50,075 nucleotides of DNA, taken from NCBI RefSeq assembly GCF_004799755.1, contig NZ_SLUB01000031.1:1-50075 (forward strand), in the 5' to 3' direction. A program made the translations under genes and the position numbers. Below the pieces are notes generated by a model. That model made no database searches. It had not been told where the DNA came from and saw nothing but the letters and a program-made list of their open reading frames with translations. Shown piece after piece: positions 38,923-46,948 of the stretch; the stretch's first letter is position 1, and every line of letters starts with the position of its first letter. Origin of the DNA: Bacillus timonensis. Its GTDB lineage: Bacteria > Bacillota > Bacilli > Bacillales > Bacillaceae_L.

Positions 38923-39984
38923 CTATAGAATAATTAATTCCTTTTTAGAGAACGTAAGAGTTTCGTTGCCGTCTTTTCTAACAACAAGATCATCTTCAAT
39001 TCTCACGCCACCAAGTCCTGCTATGTAAATTCCTGGTTCACAGGTTACAATCATTCCAGGCTCAAGTACATTTTCCGATCTGAATGATAGTCCTGGTTGC
39101 TCATGAACTTCCATACCTAATCCGTGTCCAGTAGAATGACCAAAGAATTCACCATAGCCTTTTTCTGCAATGTAATCACGGGTTAGAGCATCAGCTTCTT
39201 TTCCTGTAATGCCAGCCTTGATTCCTGCCATACCACGAAGTTGAGCTTCTAAAACTACATCATATATGTTTTTTAATTCATTGCTAGGAGTCCCAACAGC
39301 AACGGTACGTGTGATATCTGAGCAATATCCTTTATAATAGGCACCATAATCAAGAGTGACAAAATCACCTTTCTCAATCACTTTGTCGCTTGCTACGCCA
39401 TGTGGTAAGGCAGAGCGATAACCGGATGCAACAATTGTGTCGAATGAAGATGAAGTAGCTCCCTGCTTACGCATAAAGAATTCTAACTCAGTGGAAACTT
39501 CAATTTCTGTAAGACCAGGACGAATGACATCTAAGATATGTGTAAAGGCGGCGTCAGCTATCTCCGCAGCTTCCTTTAATATCTTAATCTCTGACTCTGT
39601 CTTAATCAAGCGTAACTTTTCAATTGCACCTGAAACCGGGACAAGTTCAGCTTTCACTTCTGTGTCGTATGCTGTAAATGTCGCATAAGAAAGGTCTTCT
39701 TGCTCAAATCCAAGCTTTTTGATTCCCATTTTTTCAGCTTGTTTTGCAACCTCTTCAATGATTGGACCCGAATGTTGAACAATTTCAAATTCCTTTATTT
39801 GTTCATTGGCTTGCTCGACATAGCGAAAATCTGTAATAAATACGGCTGCATTTTCAGAAATGAGTGCAACTCCAGCTGTACCGGTGAAATTTGTTATGTA
39901 ACGTCTGTTGTAGCTATTCGTAACTACTAACCCATCGATTCCAAAGCCAGAAAAACTTTCGCGCAATTTTTCTAATTTACTCAT
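38923..39984 (-). CDS. papQ: Xaa-Pro aminopeptidase family M24B (YqhT/PapQ)
   Basis: 353-residue metallopeptidase cleaving N-terminal residues before proline. The creatinase-like N-domain spans 1-125. The pita-bread domain has metal ligands in VTLDYGAYYKGYCSDITRT, GHSTGHGLGMEVHE, TCEPGIYI and GVRIEDDLVV. No signal peptide, so cytosolic. The pairing with efp is conserved in bacilli. Here aroQ-type yqhS, which sits upstream in B. subtilis, is missing. Confidence 0.94.
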   Translation of the reverse strand: MSKLEKLRESFSGFGIDGLVVTNSYNRRYITNFTGTAGVALISENAAVFITDFRYVEQANEQIKEFEIVQHSGPIIEEVAKQAEKMGIKKLGFEQEDLSYATFTAYDTEVKAELVPVSGAIEKLRLIKTESEIKILKEAAEIADAAFTHILDVIRPGLTEIEVSTELEFFMRKQGATSSSFDTIVASGYRSALPHGVASDKVIEKGDFVTLDYGAYYKGYCSDITRTVAVGTPSNELKNIYDVVLEAQLRGMAGIKAGITGKEADALTRDYIAEKGYGEFFGHSTGHGLGMEVHEQPGLSFRSENVLEPGMIVTCEPGIYIAGLGGVRIEDDLVVRKDGNETLTFSKKELIIL

Positions 39985-40077
39985 CTAGTTTTCCCCCTAA
40001 GTACTCTAATACATAAAACTCCCTTAAAAATAGAATGTTCGAACAAGAACATTCTATCATAATTTCCCCTCATTCAC

Positions 40078-40599
40078 CTACTCATTTGTTGAGACCGCGT
40101 GTCTTTCGCCCCTCATTTCATTTTCCTCAAATGAAATCGAGTATCCAATAAAGACACCATATAGAATATAAAAGCATATAGTAGTAATAACTGTATTACG
40201 CTCTAGTTCTGCAACGGTTTTAATATCCGGAAAGATCGGATTAAACACATAAAAAACAATAAGCCATAAGACAATGCCAAATATGGCACCGACCCACATG
40301 GACTGAAATTTTTTTAGAAAAGCATAATATAAAAGTGCTACACCGATTGAGATAAGACCAATCACCAAAATCCCAATAAACTGACCTAACATATGATTTT
40401 TCCAATCACCAAGGATCCATGGCTTTAGGATAAGATTAGGGCTCAGTTCAGTAAAATGAAAAACATACGTAAAATAGGACAGCAAACTCCAAAAAATGCC
40501 TCCGAACAAACCTATAACAACAACCTTACCGATTAAAGACATTTCACCATCATGTTTGTTTTGTTCAAGTTCCGGATTCTTTTTTTCAGCATCTACCAC
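40078..40599 (-). CDS. yqhR: YqhR membrane protein
   Basis: 173 residues with four predicted membrane helices (about 24-46, 70-94, 100-121, 135-155), an acidic N-terminus and a charged tail. It matches the YqhR family by sequence and location; the function is unknown. The GTG start at 40599 has GGAGGTG about 9 nt upstream. Confidence 0.82.
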   Translation of the reverse strand: MVDAEKKNPELEQNKHDGEMSLIGKVVVIGLFGGIFWSLLSYFTYVFHFTELSPNLILKPWILGDWKNHMLGQFIGILVIGLISIGVALLYYAFLKKFQSMWVGAIFGIVLWLIVFYVFNPIFPDIKTVAELERNTVITTICFYILYGVFIGYSISFEENEMRGERHAVSTNE

Positions 40600-40898
40600 A
40601 GGTCAACACCTCCATTCGGTAGTATGTCCATAACCTTTTTTATCTATTTGAAAAAATTCATGGAAAAATGTGTAGCAATGGAAATTGCTGGGTACAATAG
40701 TAAATGTTTATGAATAATTTATACATTTTCTTAATAAATGATGTCGTTAACATAGAGGTTTATTAGCATATCTTGTAGAATATATATAGAAGAAGTACTT
40801 ATTTTTTGAAAAATATCTATTCATTAAATGAAATATACGAGCAACAACGTTATTGATTTTTAATACAATATAAGGATAGTTTTCAGGAGGTGTATCTC
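40600..40898. other. 299-bp divergent spacer between yqhR and yqhP
   Basis: AT-rich, no gene. It must hold promoters for both genes. TTGAAA (40808) with a weak -10, and TACAAT-like hexamers near 40692 and 40862, are possible elements. None is convincing, and I see no riboswitch or repeat. Confidence 0.4.
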
Positions 40899-41306
40899 AT
40901 GAATCGTCGTAAATCAAATATAGTCGTAATGATTTTACTAGGATTAGGTGCACTTGGATTTGTCTACACTCTTTTCACTCGTCCAGGTTCATTACTCGTG
41001 CAAGCAGGCATGATTTTCCTATTCATAGGAATAATCTATCTACTATATAAATTTGTGATTAGTCGACGAATGGGAGGAAAAGAACATTCCGCTTATTTAC
41101 GCGCAGCTAAACAATCAAGAAAGCGATTTAAATCTGGAAGTCAGAGAAAGTCCCAAACGTTGGGAATGGGTAATAAGAAACATACGACAGCCGCTACAAA
41201 ACGATCGACTGTATCGCCTATTCATAAAAAGCGAAAAACAAACCCAACCCACCTAACTGTAATTGAAGGAAAAAAGGGAAAAAAGAAGAACCGAGCACTA
41301 TTTTAG
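40899..41306 (+). CDS. yqhP: SA1362-type membrane protein (YqhP)
   Basis: 135 residues. Two membrane helices (about 8-25 and 32-53) are followed by a very basic, Lys/Arg/Thr-rich tail (about 58-135) that may contact nucleic acid or membrane lipid. The family is conserved in bacilli and staphylococci with unknown function. ATG 40899 has AGGAGGTG 8 nt upstream; the GTG nine bases earlier is inside the ribosome site. Confidence 0.8.
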   Translation: MNRRKSNIVVMILLGLGALGFVYTLFTRPGSLLVQAGMIFLFIGIIYLLYKFVISRRMGGKEHSAYLRAAKQSRKRFKSGSQRKSQTLGMGNKKHTTAATKRSTVSPIHKKRKTNPTHLTVIEGKKGKKKNRALF

Positions 41307-41308
41307 GC

Positions 41309-41340
41309 TTTATTCAGCACAGACTGAATAAAGTTTTTTT
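41309..41340 (+). terminator. Terminator of yqhP
   Basis: tttattcag and ctgaataaa form a perfect 9-bp stem with a 6-nt loop, followed by g and seven T on the plus strand. Confidence 0.85.
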
Positions 41341-41362
41341 GATTCTTCTTTTATTTATTCAG

Positions 41363-42247
41363 TTAATAACTCCACGTTCGTAAAAAAGATTCGGCACGGG
41401 TTTTACCTTGCTGAATAAGCTCTTGCTTTTTTTCATCCGTTAGTCCAAATTCTGTCGTCAACCCGCTTTCAATCGGGATAAAAATGATATTCTTTTCATG
41501 TCGACGTGAAATATACCGTGCATCATGGGCATTTTTCATGGTTTCGAAAAGGGCTCCAAACATATCGATGGCATTATGAATTTTATTTTGTTTTTGCTGC
41601 TGGCTGTTCCCACTTAGCTTGATTCCGAGGACAGGTCGTTTTTTCAGCATTTTTTCCTCATCAAACAGCCAGATAGGAAAGTTTGATAATACCCCGCCAT
41701 CCACAACGATTGTATTACCTTGATAATCTTTTAACCGGACTGGCTCAAAAAAGTAAGGCAGGCTGCAGCTCATCCGAACCGCTTTTGCTACCGGAAAAGA
41801 TGCTGGATGGATGCCATAGCGCTCTAAGTCATCAGGTAACACAATGATTCTCCCATTGGTTAAGTCGGAAGCAATAATCCTTAAACGGCCAGGAGGGAGG
41901 TTTTGAAAGGTGACAACACCCTTTGCGCGGAGTTTTTGATAGATCCATTTCTCTAACATATCGCCTTTATATAAGCCAAGCCGCCAATATAAAAGAAGCC
42001 ATTTAGCTAAGGGTGTAGGTAAAAGGGCTTTTCGTTGATCTAAAAAGTCACCGAGGTCTAATTCTTCCATAAGATCAATAATCTCACTACTTGTGTATCC
42101 CGCTGCGATTAAGGCGGCAATGAGGGAACCTGCACTAGTTCCGGCCATTCTTTTAAAGGCTAATCCTCTTTCTTCGATTGCTTGGTATGCGCCAATTAAC
42201 GCAAATCCTTTAATACCCCCACCCGAAAAAACGCCATCGATTAACAT
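41363..42247 (-). CDS. yqhO: Patatin-like phospholipase / RssA family (YqhO)
   Basis: 294 residues. The patatin signatures are all present: oxyanion loop SGGGIKG, nucleophile elbow GTSAG and the catalytic acid in VDGGVLSNFP. No signal peptide or membrane helix, so a cytosolic acyl hydrolase is expected; the substrate is unknown. ATG 42247 has GGGGAGGGG 4-5 nt upstream; the frame extends five codons further into that site. It is convergent with yqhP. Confidence 0.88.
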   Translation of the reverse strand: MLIDGVFSGGGIKGFALIGAYQAIEERGLAFKRMAGTSAGSLIAALIAAGYTSSEIIDLMEELDLGDFLDQRKALLPTPLAKWLLLYWRLGLYKGDMLEKWIYQKLRAKGVVTFQNLPPGRLRIIASDLTNGRIIVLPDDLERYGIHPASFPVAKAVRMSCSLPYFFEPVRLKDYQGNTIVVDGGVLSNFPIWLFDEEKMLKKRPVLGIKLSGNSQQQKQNKIHNAIDMFGALFETMKNAHDARYISRRHEKNIIFIPIESGLTTEFGLTDEKKQELIQQGKTRAESFLRTWSY

Positions 42248-42370
42248 AGAACCCCTCCCCATCCCCCACTATTTAAGCAAGGGCGTTCTGCTGAAATGTT
42301 AAAGCAATGCCTTTATACATTTTTAATCACAATGCTAGGGATTTAGTACGAATGAATATTTTGGAGCATA

Positions 42371-42402
42371 AAAAAAGAAGGAATCGATTTGATTCCCTCT
42401 TC
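42371..42402 (-). terminator. Terminator of nrdJ
   Basis: Minus strand GAGGGAATC pairs with GATTCCTTC around AAAT, then seven T. It lies 11 bp past the nrdJ stop. Confidence 0.88.
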
Positions 42403-42412
42403 ATGTTTAGAA

Positions 42413-43024
42413 TTACAATCCACATTTAAGTTGTGCACCACAGTTTGTGCATGTGTTACATCCACCAAGGTCTTCGACTGTCCCTTGACGACAAACTGGG
42501 CAAGTGTCACCCACTTCTGAACCAATTGTTACATCTGTTTGACGTAAGTCAATGATTGTATCCATGAGTACGACACGGCTTTTTGGTTTTTCTTCTTCTT
42601 GAGTTGTCACTTCTGTATCTTCAAAAGTATTCTCTTCAGCTTTTAATGTAAGAACTTGAGCGTCGCGGCTTCCATCAACGTAAACTGTACCACCTTTTGC
42701 TCCGCCTTTGTATAGGCGCTCGTATACAGCTTCTACTTGTGATACTGTATAGCCTTTCGGTGCGTTAACAGTTTTACTGATGGAGCTGTCAATCCAGCGC
42801 TGGATGACACATTGTACGTCAGCATGCGCTTCTGGTGAAAGTTCCATTGCAGAAACGAACCACTTTGGAAGGTTGTTTGGATCTGCTTCTGGGTGTTGCT
42901 CTAGATATTCTTGAACAATATCTGCTTTTACTTCAATAAACTTACCTAAGCGTCCACTTCTGAAATAGGAGAATGAGAAGTAAGGTTCTAAACCTGTTGA
43001 GACGCCAACCATTGTTCCTGTGCT
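42413..43024 (-). CDS. nrdJ: Class II ribonucleotide reductase NrdJ, exon 3 (C-terminal part)
   Basis: The last 203 residues of NrdJ. It reads in frame from the intron 2 splice point as STGTMVGVSTGLEPYFSF and completes the VAPTG-STGTMVG glycine-rich segment begun in exon 2. The end carries two CxxC pairs (CPVCRQG, CNTCTNC) and CGL, the swinging redox tail or zinc-ribbon end of this enzyme family. A gene caller would see this as a separate protein starting at the GTG 43027, which is in fact the last codon of the intron. Joined to exons 1 and 2 it gives an 854-residue enzyme, a normal length. Confidence 0.93.
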   Translation of the reverse strand, partial: STGTMVGVSTGLEPYFSFSYFRSGRLGKFIEVKADIVQEYLEQHPEADPNNLPKWFVSAMELSPEAHADVQCVIQRWIDSSISKTVNAPKGYTVSQVEAVYERLYKGGAKGGTVYVDGSRDAQVLTLKAEENTFEDTEVTTQEEEKPKSRVVLMDTIIDLRQTDVTIGSEVGDTCPVCRQGTVEDLGGCNTCTNCGAQLKCGL

Positions 43025-43116
43025 CACGTTTGTTACTCTCTATTTTCAATAGAGGGTGGGACTATTATTACCCACTCCATATGTCGCCATATGGGTCAGA
43101 CTATATCACCAACCAG

Positions 43117-43644
43117 CTAATTCTTTTTACTATGTCTCTTTCGATGACATGGATATTCACATAAGCTTACCAAATTTGAAAGTTTGTTAGCAGATTTCCA
43201 ATCCCCATCGAATTCACGAAATGGAATTATGTGATGAATTGAAAGCTCGTGTCCAAGTTGTAACTCTGTTCTCCCACAATCCTGACAAGTAAAATTGTCT
43301 CTCTTTCTTGCCTTTCTACGTTGGGCTCTCCAGTTTGGACCATAATAATCGATATCGCCACCCTGCCAAGTGGCACTATTTGAACCAGAAAATGCCTTGG
43401 ATCTTTCGTAATATTCGGCCATACATTTTTCATTACAAAAGTTCCAATTTTTAATAATTGAAGGTTTTCTTTCAATCTTTTTTCCACAATTTGTACAGAA
43501 AACAACAATTCGTTTCCTATATTGGATTCTCCCTCTATCCCCATTCGCTTTACCTAAACAATTCATTGAACAAAACTTAGAAGTGTTTTCTCTTGATTTA
43601 ATTACATTATAAGTTTTGCCACATCCCATACAAGTTTTCTCCAC
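43117..43644 (-). CDS. HNH homing endonuclease, C-terminal portion (frame split by TAA)
   Basis: Up to 175 residues if started at GTG 43644. It has two CxxC...CxxxC zinc-finger-like repeats (CMGCGKTY...FCSMNC and CTNCGKK...FCNEKC), a WRAQRRKARKRDNFTCQDCG lead-in and an HNH nuclease domain ending SIHHIIPF, NKLSNLVSLC and CHRKRH. The frame runs in phase with the upstream ORF 43660-43929 and is parted only by one TAA. The GTG has no ribosome binding site, so this half may be untranslated or rely on readthrough or reinitiation. An active form would promote intron homing into empty nrdJ alleles. Confidence 0.8.
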   Translation of the reverse strand: MEKTCMGCGKTYNVIKSRENTSKFCSMNCLGKANGDRGRIQYRKRIVVFCTNCGKKIERKPSIIKNWNFCNEKCMAEYYERSKAFSGSNSATWQGGDIDYYGPNWRAQRRKARKRDNFTCQDCGRTELQLGHELSIHHIIPFREFDGDWKSANKLSNLVSLCEYPCHRKRHSKKN

Positions 43645-43659
43645 TTGATTAACAAGATG

Positions 43660-43929
43660 TTAATTAATTGTGGACCCTATTTTTCTTTGATGTTCATATT
43701 TACATTCTTTGTTGCAATAATTTTTATCAAAGATACTAGATGGCTTTCTTTGCAATTCATTTCCACAATTGTCACAATGAATTAGTTTCTTTTTACTTAA
43801 ATGGCTAAATGCGATTGGGTTTTTAGATTGATATTCACCTTTACATTTTCTAGAACAATACTTTTTCCTTTCAAATTGGCTTGGCTTAACATATATATCC
43901 TTGTTACAGTTAAGACATTTCTTAAACAT
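43660..43929 (-). pseudogene. Zinc-finger N-terminal part of the intron 2 homing endonuclease
   Basis: 89 residues from an ATG with AGAAGGTG 6-7 nt upstream. It has two more CxxC...CxxxC fingers (CLNCNKD...YCSRKC and CDNCGNE...YCNKEC) like those of the downstream half, and then a TAA at 43660-43662. The next codons continue in the same frame into the HNH part, so the original gene was about 270 codons with four fingers and one nuclease domain. By itself this fragment has no nuclease residues. Confidence 0.75.
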
Positions 43930-44153
43930 CTACTACACCTTCTTAGAGATTTGTTTGACTCTAAGATGTAATTGACACTGGTTGCTCGGCATGTAGTCGT
44001 TGAGGGGGCAGCCACGCCTTCCCTGCGGATTGTCTGCACCTTTTGATTTTTACTCTTAATGTGTTGGCGCACGAGTACAAAAGGATTCTCAGAGTTTCCC
44101 GCATACAGCCAAGTTTACGCTACATTCTTACGAATATAGGGGGCAAGTTGTTT

Positions 44154-45317
44154 ACCCGTAGGAGCAACGGTTAGTAAGTGTGAGTTACGAATTCCGTGTT
44201 CTTTGATTCCTTCTTTAATATCTTCTGGCATTTTTTGCATGTATCCAGTATTTATGAGCGCTTCTCTGATACGATTGCCATCCTCTGGTGAATTTCCTTC
44301 TAAGAATGGGAAGCTTCCTTTTTCTTTTGCTAGTTCAATTGATGCTCGATAAGCAGTAGTTGCGATTGTTTCGAACACTTCATCAACTAACTTATTTCCT
44401 TCTTCTGAACCGTATTCTGTCTCACAATAGATAAGAAGATCGTGTAATCCCATAACACCAAGACCAACACGTCGTTCACCTAATGCTTGGGTTTTATTCG
44501 CTTCTAAGAAGTATGGAGTTGCATCGATTACGTTATCCTGCATTCTTACTCCTACTTCAACTGTTTGCTTGAGCTTTTCAAAGTTAACAGTTTTTGTTTC
44601 TTTATCAACCATTTCAGCTAAGTTAACCGCTGCAAGGTTACATACACTGTACGGTGCGAGGGGTTGCTCACCACATGGATTTGTTGCAACGACTTTTTGA
44701 CCATAGCTTTGTGCATTAGTCATGTCGTTTGCATTATCGATGAAGAATATTCCTGGTTCTGCTGCATAAGTTGCACAAATATTGATTAGGTTCCAAAGTT
44801 CTTTAGCTTTAATCTTACGGTATACACGTACTTTGTGGCCGAGTTTCTCCCACTCACGTACGTCCCCAACCTTGTGCCATTCTTCATTATAGTGTTTCAT
44901 TTCTTCTGCATTGTAGCTTTCAACATCTGGGAATTTGAGTTCATACATTCTGTCTTCTTCAACAGCTTGCATAAAATCTTTTGTGATACACACTGAAATA
45001 TTTGCACCTGTTAGGAATTCAGGATTATGAACACTGTAAGTTCCGCCAGTTACTAATTTTTGCTCAGCATCTTTAATAATTTTCTCACTAAACCCACCAT
45101 AACCAGGAATTTGTTTATAGTTTACAATACCCTGGTACATTTGAATTTCCTGTTCTGTAAATGGAGTGAATTTTAGCTTTTCTTGAGCGTATTTTTTAAT
45201 CGTTTCATCTTCTGTATTTTCCATTAAATAGCGAAGTATTCTTGGATTTTGCATTTTTGAGATGATGAATTCAATAATGTCAGGGTGATCAGATTGTAAC
45301 ATGATCATTTGTGCTCC
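44154..45317 (-). CDS. nrdJ: Class II ribonucleotide reductase NrdJ, exon 2 (catalytic core)
   Basis: 388 residues starting GAQMIMLQSDHPDI after intron 1 and ending LLTVAPTG at intron 2. It contains the active-site NPCGEQPLAPYSVCNLAAVNLAE motif (thiyl-radical cysteine and catalytic Asn/Glu) and much of the ten-stranded barrel. An open frame continues 13 codons into the intron (KQLAPYIRKNVA) and a gene caller would include them, but they are intronic. The first codons GGA GCA CAA precede the ATG at 45308, which is internal and not a start. Confidence 0.93.
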
Positions 45318-45815
45318 CGATTTGTTACTCCTCTTTTGAGGGGGATGGTCATTTCTGCCATCCTCTCATGCTTTCACATGAGGTCAGACTATATCATCAA
45401 AGATAAGAATTTTTCATACTTTCGAATTAATTTTATATCACCATGTCTATATAATAGTTGCCCAATATCACGCAACTCTTTTATGCTTTAAATCATCACA
45501 TGGAGTTTTACAATTAATTCGATTAATTCCTCTTTGTCTCGCGCCCCATATTTACGTCGCCGAACGATATGGTTTACTCCTTCCATTGCTTCCAATTGTA
45601 ATCCCCCTAACTTTAGATAGTACATTGGAAACTTTAGGAAGTTTCAATAGTCGTTGAACGTTAACCTTTGTTTCCAAAGGCTCTTCGCTGCTGATTGCCC
45701 ATTGTTTCATCCTTATCATTTTCAAGCATTCACGCTCACTGTTGCCAGTCACGTTGTAGCTGATAAAGCTTTAGGGTGTTCCAGCAATTCACGAGATTAC
45801 GTCGCCGAGCTGTTA
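45318..45815 (-). mobile_element. Group I intron 1 in nrdJ, 498 nt
   Basis: Minus-strand core elements: P GAATTGCTGGAACAC (45776-45791 region), Q CAATCAGCAGCGAAGAG (45679-45697), R TTCAACGACTATTG (45641-45660) and S GATGATATAGTCTGACC (45382-45398). P7 forms from GACTA and TAGTC. At the 5' site exon CGUCGU pairs with intron GCGACG, ending in the U-G pair (P1, six base pairs). The intron ends in G (45318). Splicing joins EQGGSRR to GAQMIML, the expected protein. The loop between R and S holds a broken short ORF. Confidence 0.92.
45389..45595 (-). pseudogene. Degenerate ORF inside nrdJ intron 1
   Basis: A TTG at 45595, 7 nt after AGGGGG, opens a frame reading LEAMEGVNHIVRRRKYG and on for 35 codons to a TAA (45488-45490). 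The same frame then continues 32 codons (SIKELRDIGQLLYRHGDI...) to a TAG within the P7 strand S. Helix-rich, charged sequence on both sides of the stop suggests a former intron protein now broken. I cannot assign a family. Confidence 0.4.
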
Positions 45816-46604
45816 ACGACGTGACCCACCCTGCTCAACAAGATGTGTTAATTTCGCAATGTCATCTAACCATGAAACAGAACCAGATGACTTACCATTT
45901 ACACCGCGTGCTAGTGTGTTACGAGGGCGTAATGTAGAACCATTTGTTCCTACACCGCCACCACGACTCATGATTTCCATGACTTGTTTGCGGTGCTCAG
46001 AGATCCCTTCGCGAGAGTCCTGAACGTACGGCATTACGTAACAGTTAAAATACGTAACATCCGTATCCGCACCTGCTCCGTAAAGAACTCGACCAGCTGG
46101 AATGAAGTTTAGGCTTACAAGTTCTTGATAAAACTTTTTAAACCATTCCTTACGCTTTTCTTCCGTTTTCTCCACAGAAGCTAGACCAGTGGCATTTCTT
46201 TTTGCGATTTGCTCATAGAAAATTTCAAGTGGCTTTTCAATAACATCTAGTGAGCGATTCACAATTCCTGTCTCGACTTCCTCAGGGTTATCCAACACAC
46301 CACGATACTCTTCTTCTACCAGTACCTGGGCTGTCTTCTTCTCCCAATCGATGTCAACGATGAAACCTAAACCACGTGCAGGAAACTTTGGATCCTCTTT
46401 GATCGTTAGAACAACAAAGTCACCTTCTGCTAAAGTAAGCTTCTCAGTATCCTTAAATGTATACCGGTCAAGCATTACTAGCCTAGATACGCCCTTATGC
46501 GTAATCTTCATGTCCTCTGTAATTGGATGGACTTGAGGAAAAAGGCGTATGTCCTGGTTCAACCTTTCAACATTAATATTCATTTTTTCTAGCACAACAG
46601 TCAT
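45816..46604 (-). CDS. nrdJ: Class II ribonucleotide reductase NrdJ, exon 1 (N-terminal part)
   Basis: The first 263 residues of the adenosylcobalamin-dependent ribonucleotide reductase, which makes deoxynucleotides with or without oxygen. It includes FIPAGRVLYGAGADTDVTYFNCYVMP with the first redox cysteine and the substrate-binding MSRGGGVGTNGSTLRPR. It ends at EQGGSRR, where intron 1 begins. The start is ATG 46604 with AAAGGGAG 8-9 nt upstream; the GTG at 46610 is only two bases from that site. Two NrdR boxes lie upstream. nrdJ stands where B. subtilis has mntR, between yqhO and lipM. Confidence 0.94.
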
Positions 46605-46698
46605 TCCCACATCTCCCTTTAAATCTATTAATTCAATTGTGATTGTTTTATTGTGATAAAATTAAAGTATCATATATCCATATGAAAAACAACACAAA

Positions 46699-46747
46699 AA
46701 TCAATATATAGTGTTAAAATAATTTTCGACACCACTACATATTGATT
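46699..46747. promoter_or_regulatory. Two NrdR boxes upstream of nrdJ
   Basis: Box 1 at 46699-46714 (aatcaatatatagtgt) matches CwAtATaTwGtgt at all 13 core positions. Box 2 at 46732-46747 (ccactacatattgatt) matches at most. Their centres are 33 bp apart, about three helical turns, as expected for cooperative binding of NrdR, the ATP-cone repressor of ribonucleotide reductase genes. Confidence 0.82.
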
Positions 46748-46775
46748 TTCATATAAAGAAAATCTATTTTGTCAA
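46748..46775 (-). promoter_or_regulatory. Candidate sigma-A promoter of nrdJ
   Basis: Minus strand TTGACA (46770-46775), 16-nt spacer, TATGAA (46748-46753). It would start transcription inside the first NrdR box met, so repressor binding would block it. The leader to the ATG would be about 135 nt. No cobalamin riboswitch is seen in it. Confidence 0.5.
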
Positions 46776-46925
46776 ACTGAAAATAGTATAAAATATAAAG
46801 AAAAACAGAGGAAAAACTAGGTAAACTAAATTTTTTCGTCTATTTTGAAGAATTTTGTCGGTTGCTTTTTACCTATATAGACGAAACTCAGATATACCAA
46901 AGATTTCAAGTTTTGCCCTAGTAAA

Positions 46926-46948
46926 ATACGACTAAAAAAAGTCGTTTA
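46926..46948. terminator. Terminator after lipM
   Basis: acgac (46928-46932) and gtcgt (46941-46945) with an A/T loop and flanking A/T runs. The stem is short and touches the lipM stop codon, so termination may be weak. Confidence 0.5.

Larger units (their letters stand above)
43025..44153 (-). mobile_element. Group I intron 2 in nrdJ, 1129 nt, with endonuclease ORF
   Basis: The conserved core on the minus strand is P (GTATGCGGGAAACTC, ~44095-44109), Q (AATCCGCAGGGAAGG), R (CAACGACTAC) and S (GATATAGTCTG near 43099-43109). GACTA of R pairs with TAGTC of S (P7), and TGCGG pairs with CCGCA (P4). At the 5' site exon GGGU plus AA pairs with UUGCCC in the intron (P1), giving the required U-G pair. 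The intron ends in G (43025). Splicing restores VAPTGSTGTMVG in frame. The endonuclease frame lies between R and S. Confidence 0.92.

Noticed and set aside
43797-44072. 91-codon frame in intron 2
   Set aside because: It overlaps the group I core elements and runs in a different frame from the zinc-finger ORF, which has the better start.
44115-45308. nrdJ as a frameshifted pseudogene in three pieces
   Set aside because: The interruptions have group I cores and exact, in-frame splice junctions, so the gene is better read as split than broken.
45552-45752. 66-codon frame in intron 1
   Set aside because: It runs through Q and R core elements of the intron RNA; no ribosome site and no family resemblance.
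42413-46604. Inteins in nrdJ
   Set aside because: The inserts contain stop codons in all frames and lack protein-splicing motifs.
46605-46945. Cobalamin riboswitch upstream of the B12-dependent nrdJ
   Set aside because: The spacer is AT-rich, too short for the aptamer after the promoter, and lacks a B12-box-like sequence. The mut promoter region likewise.
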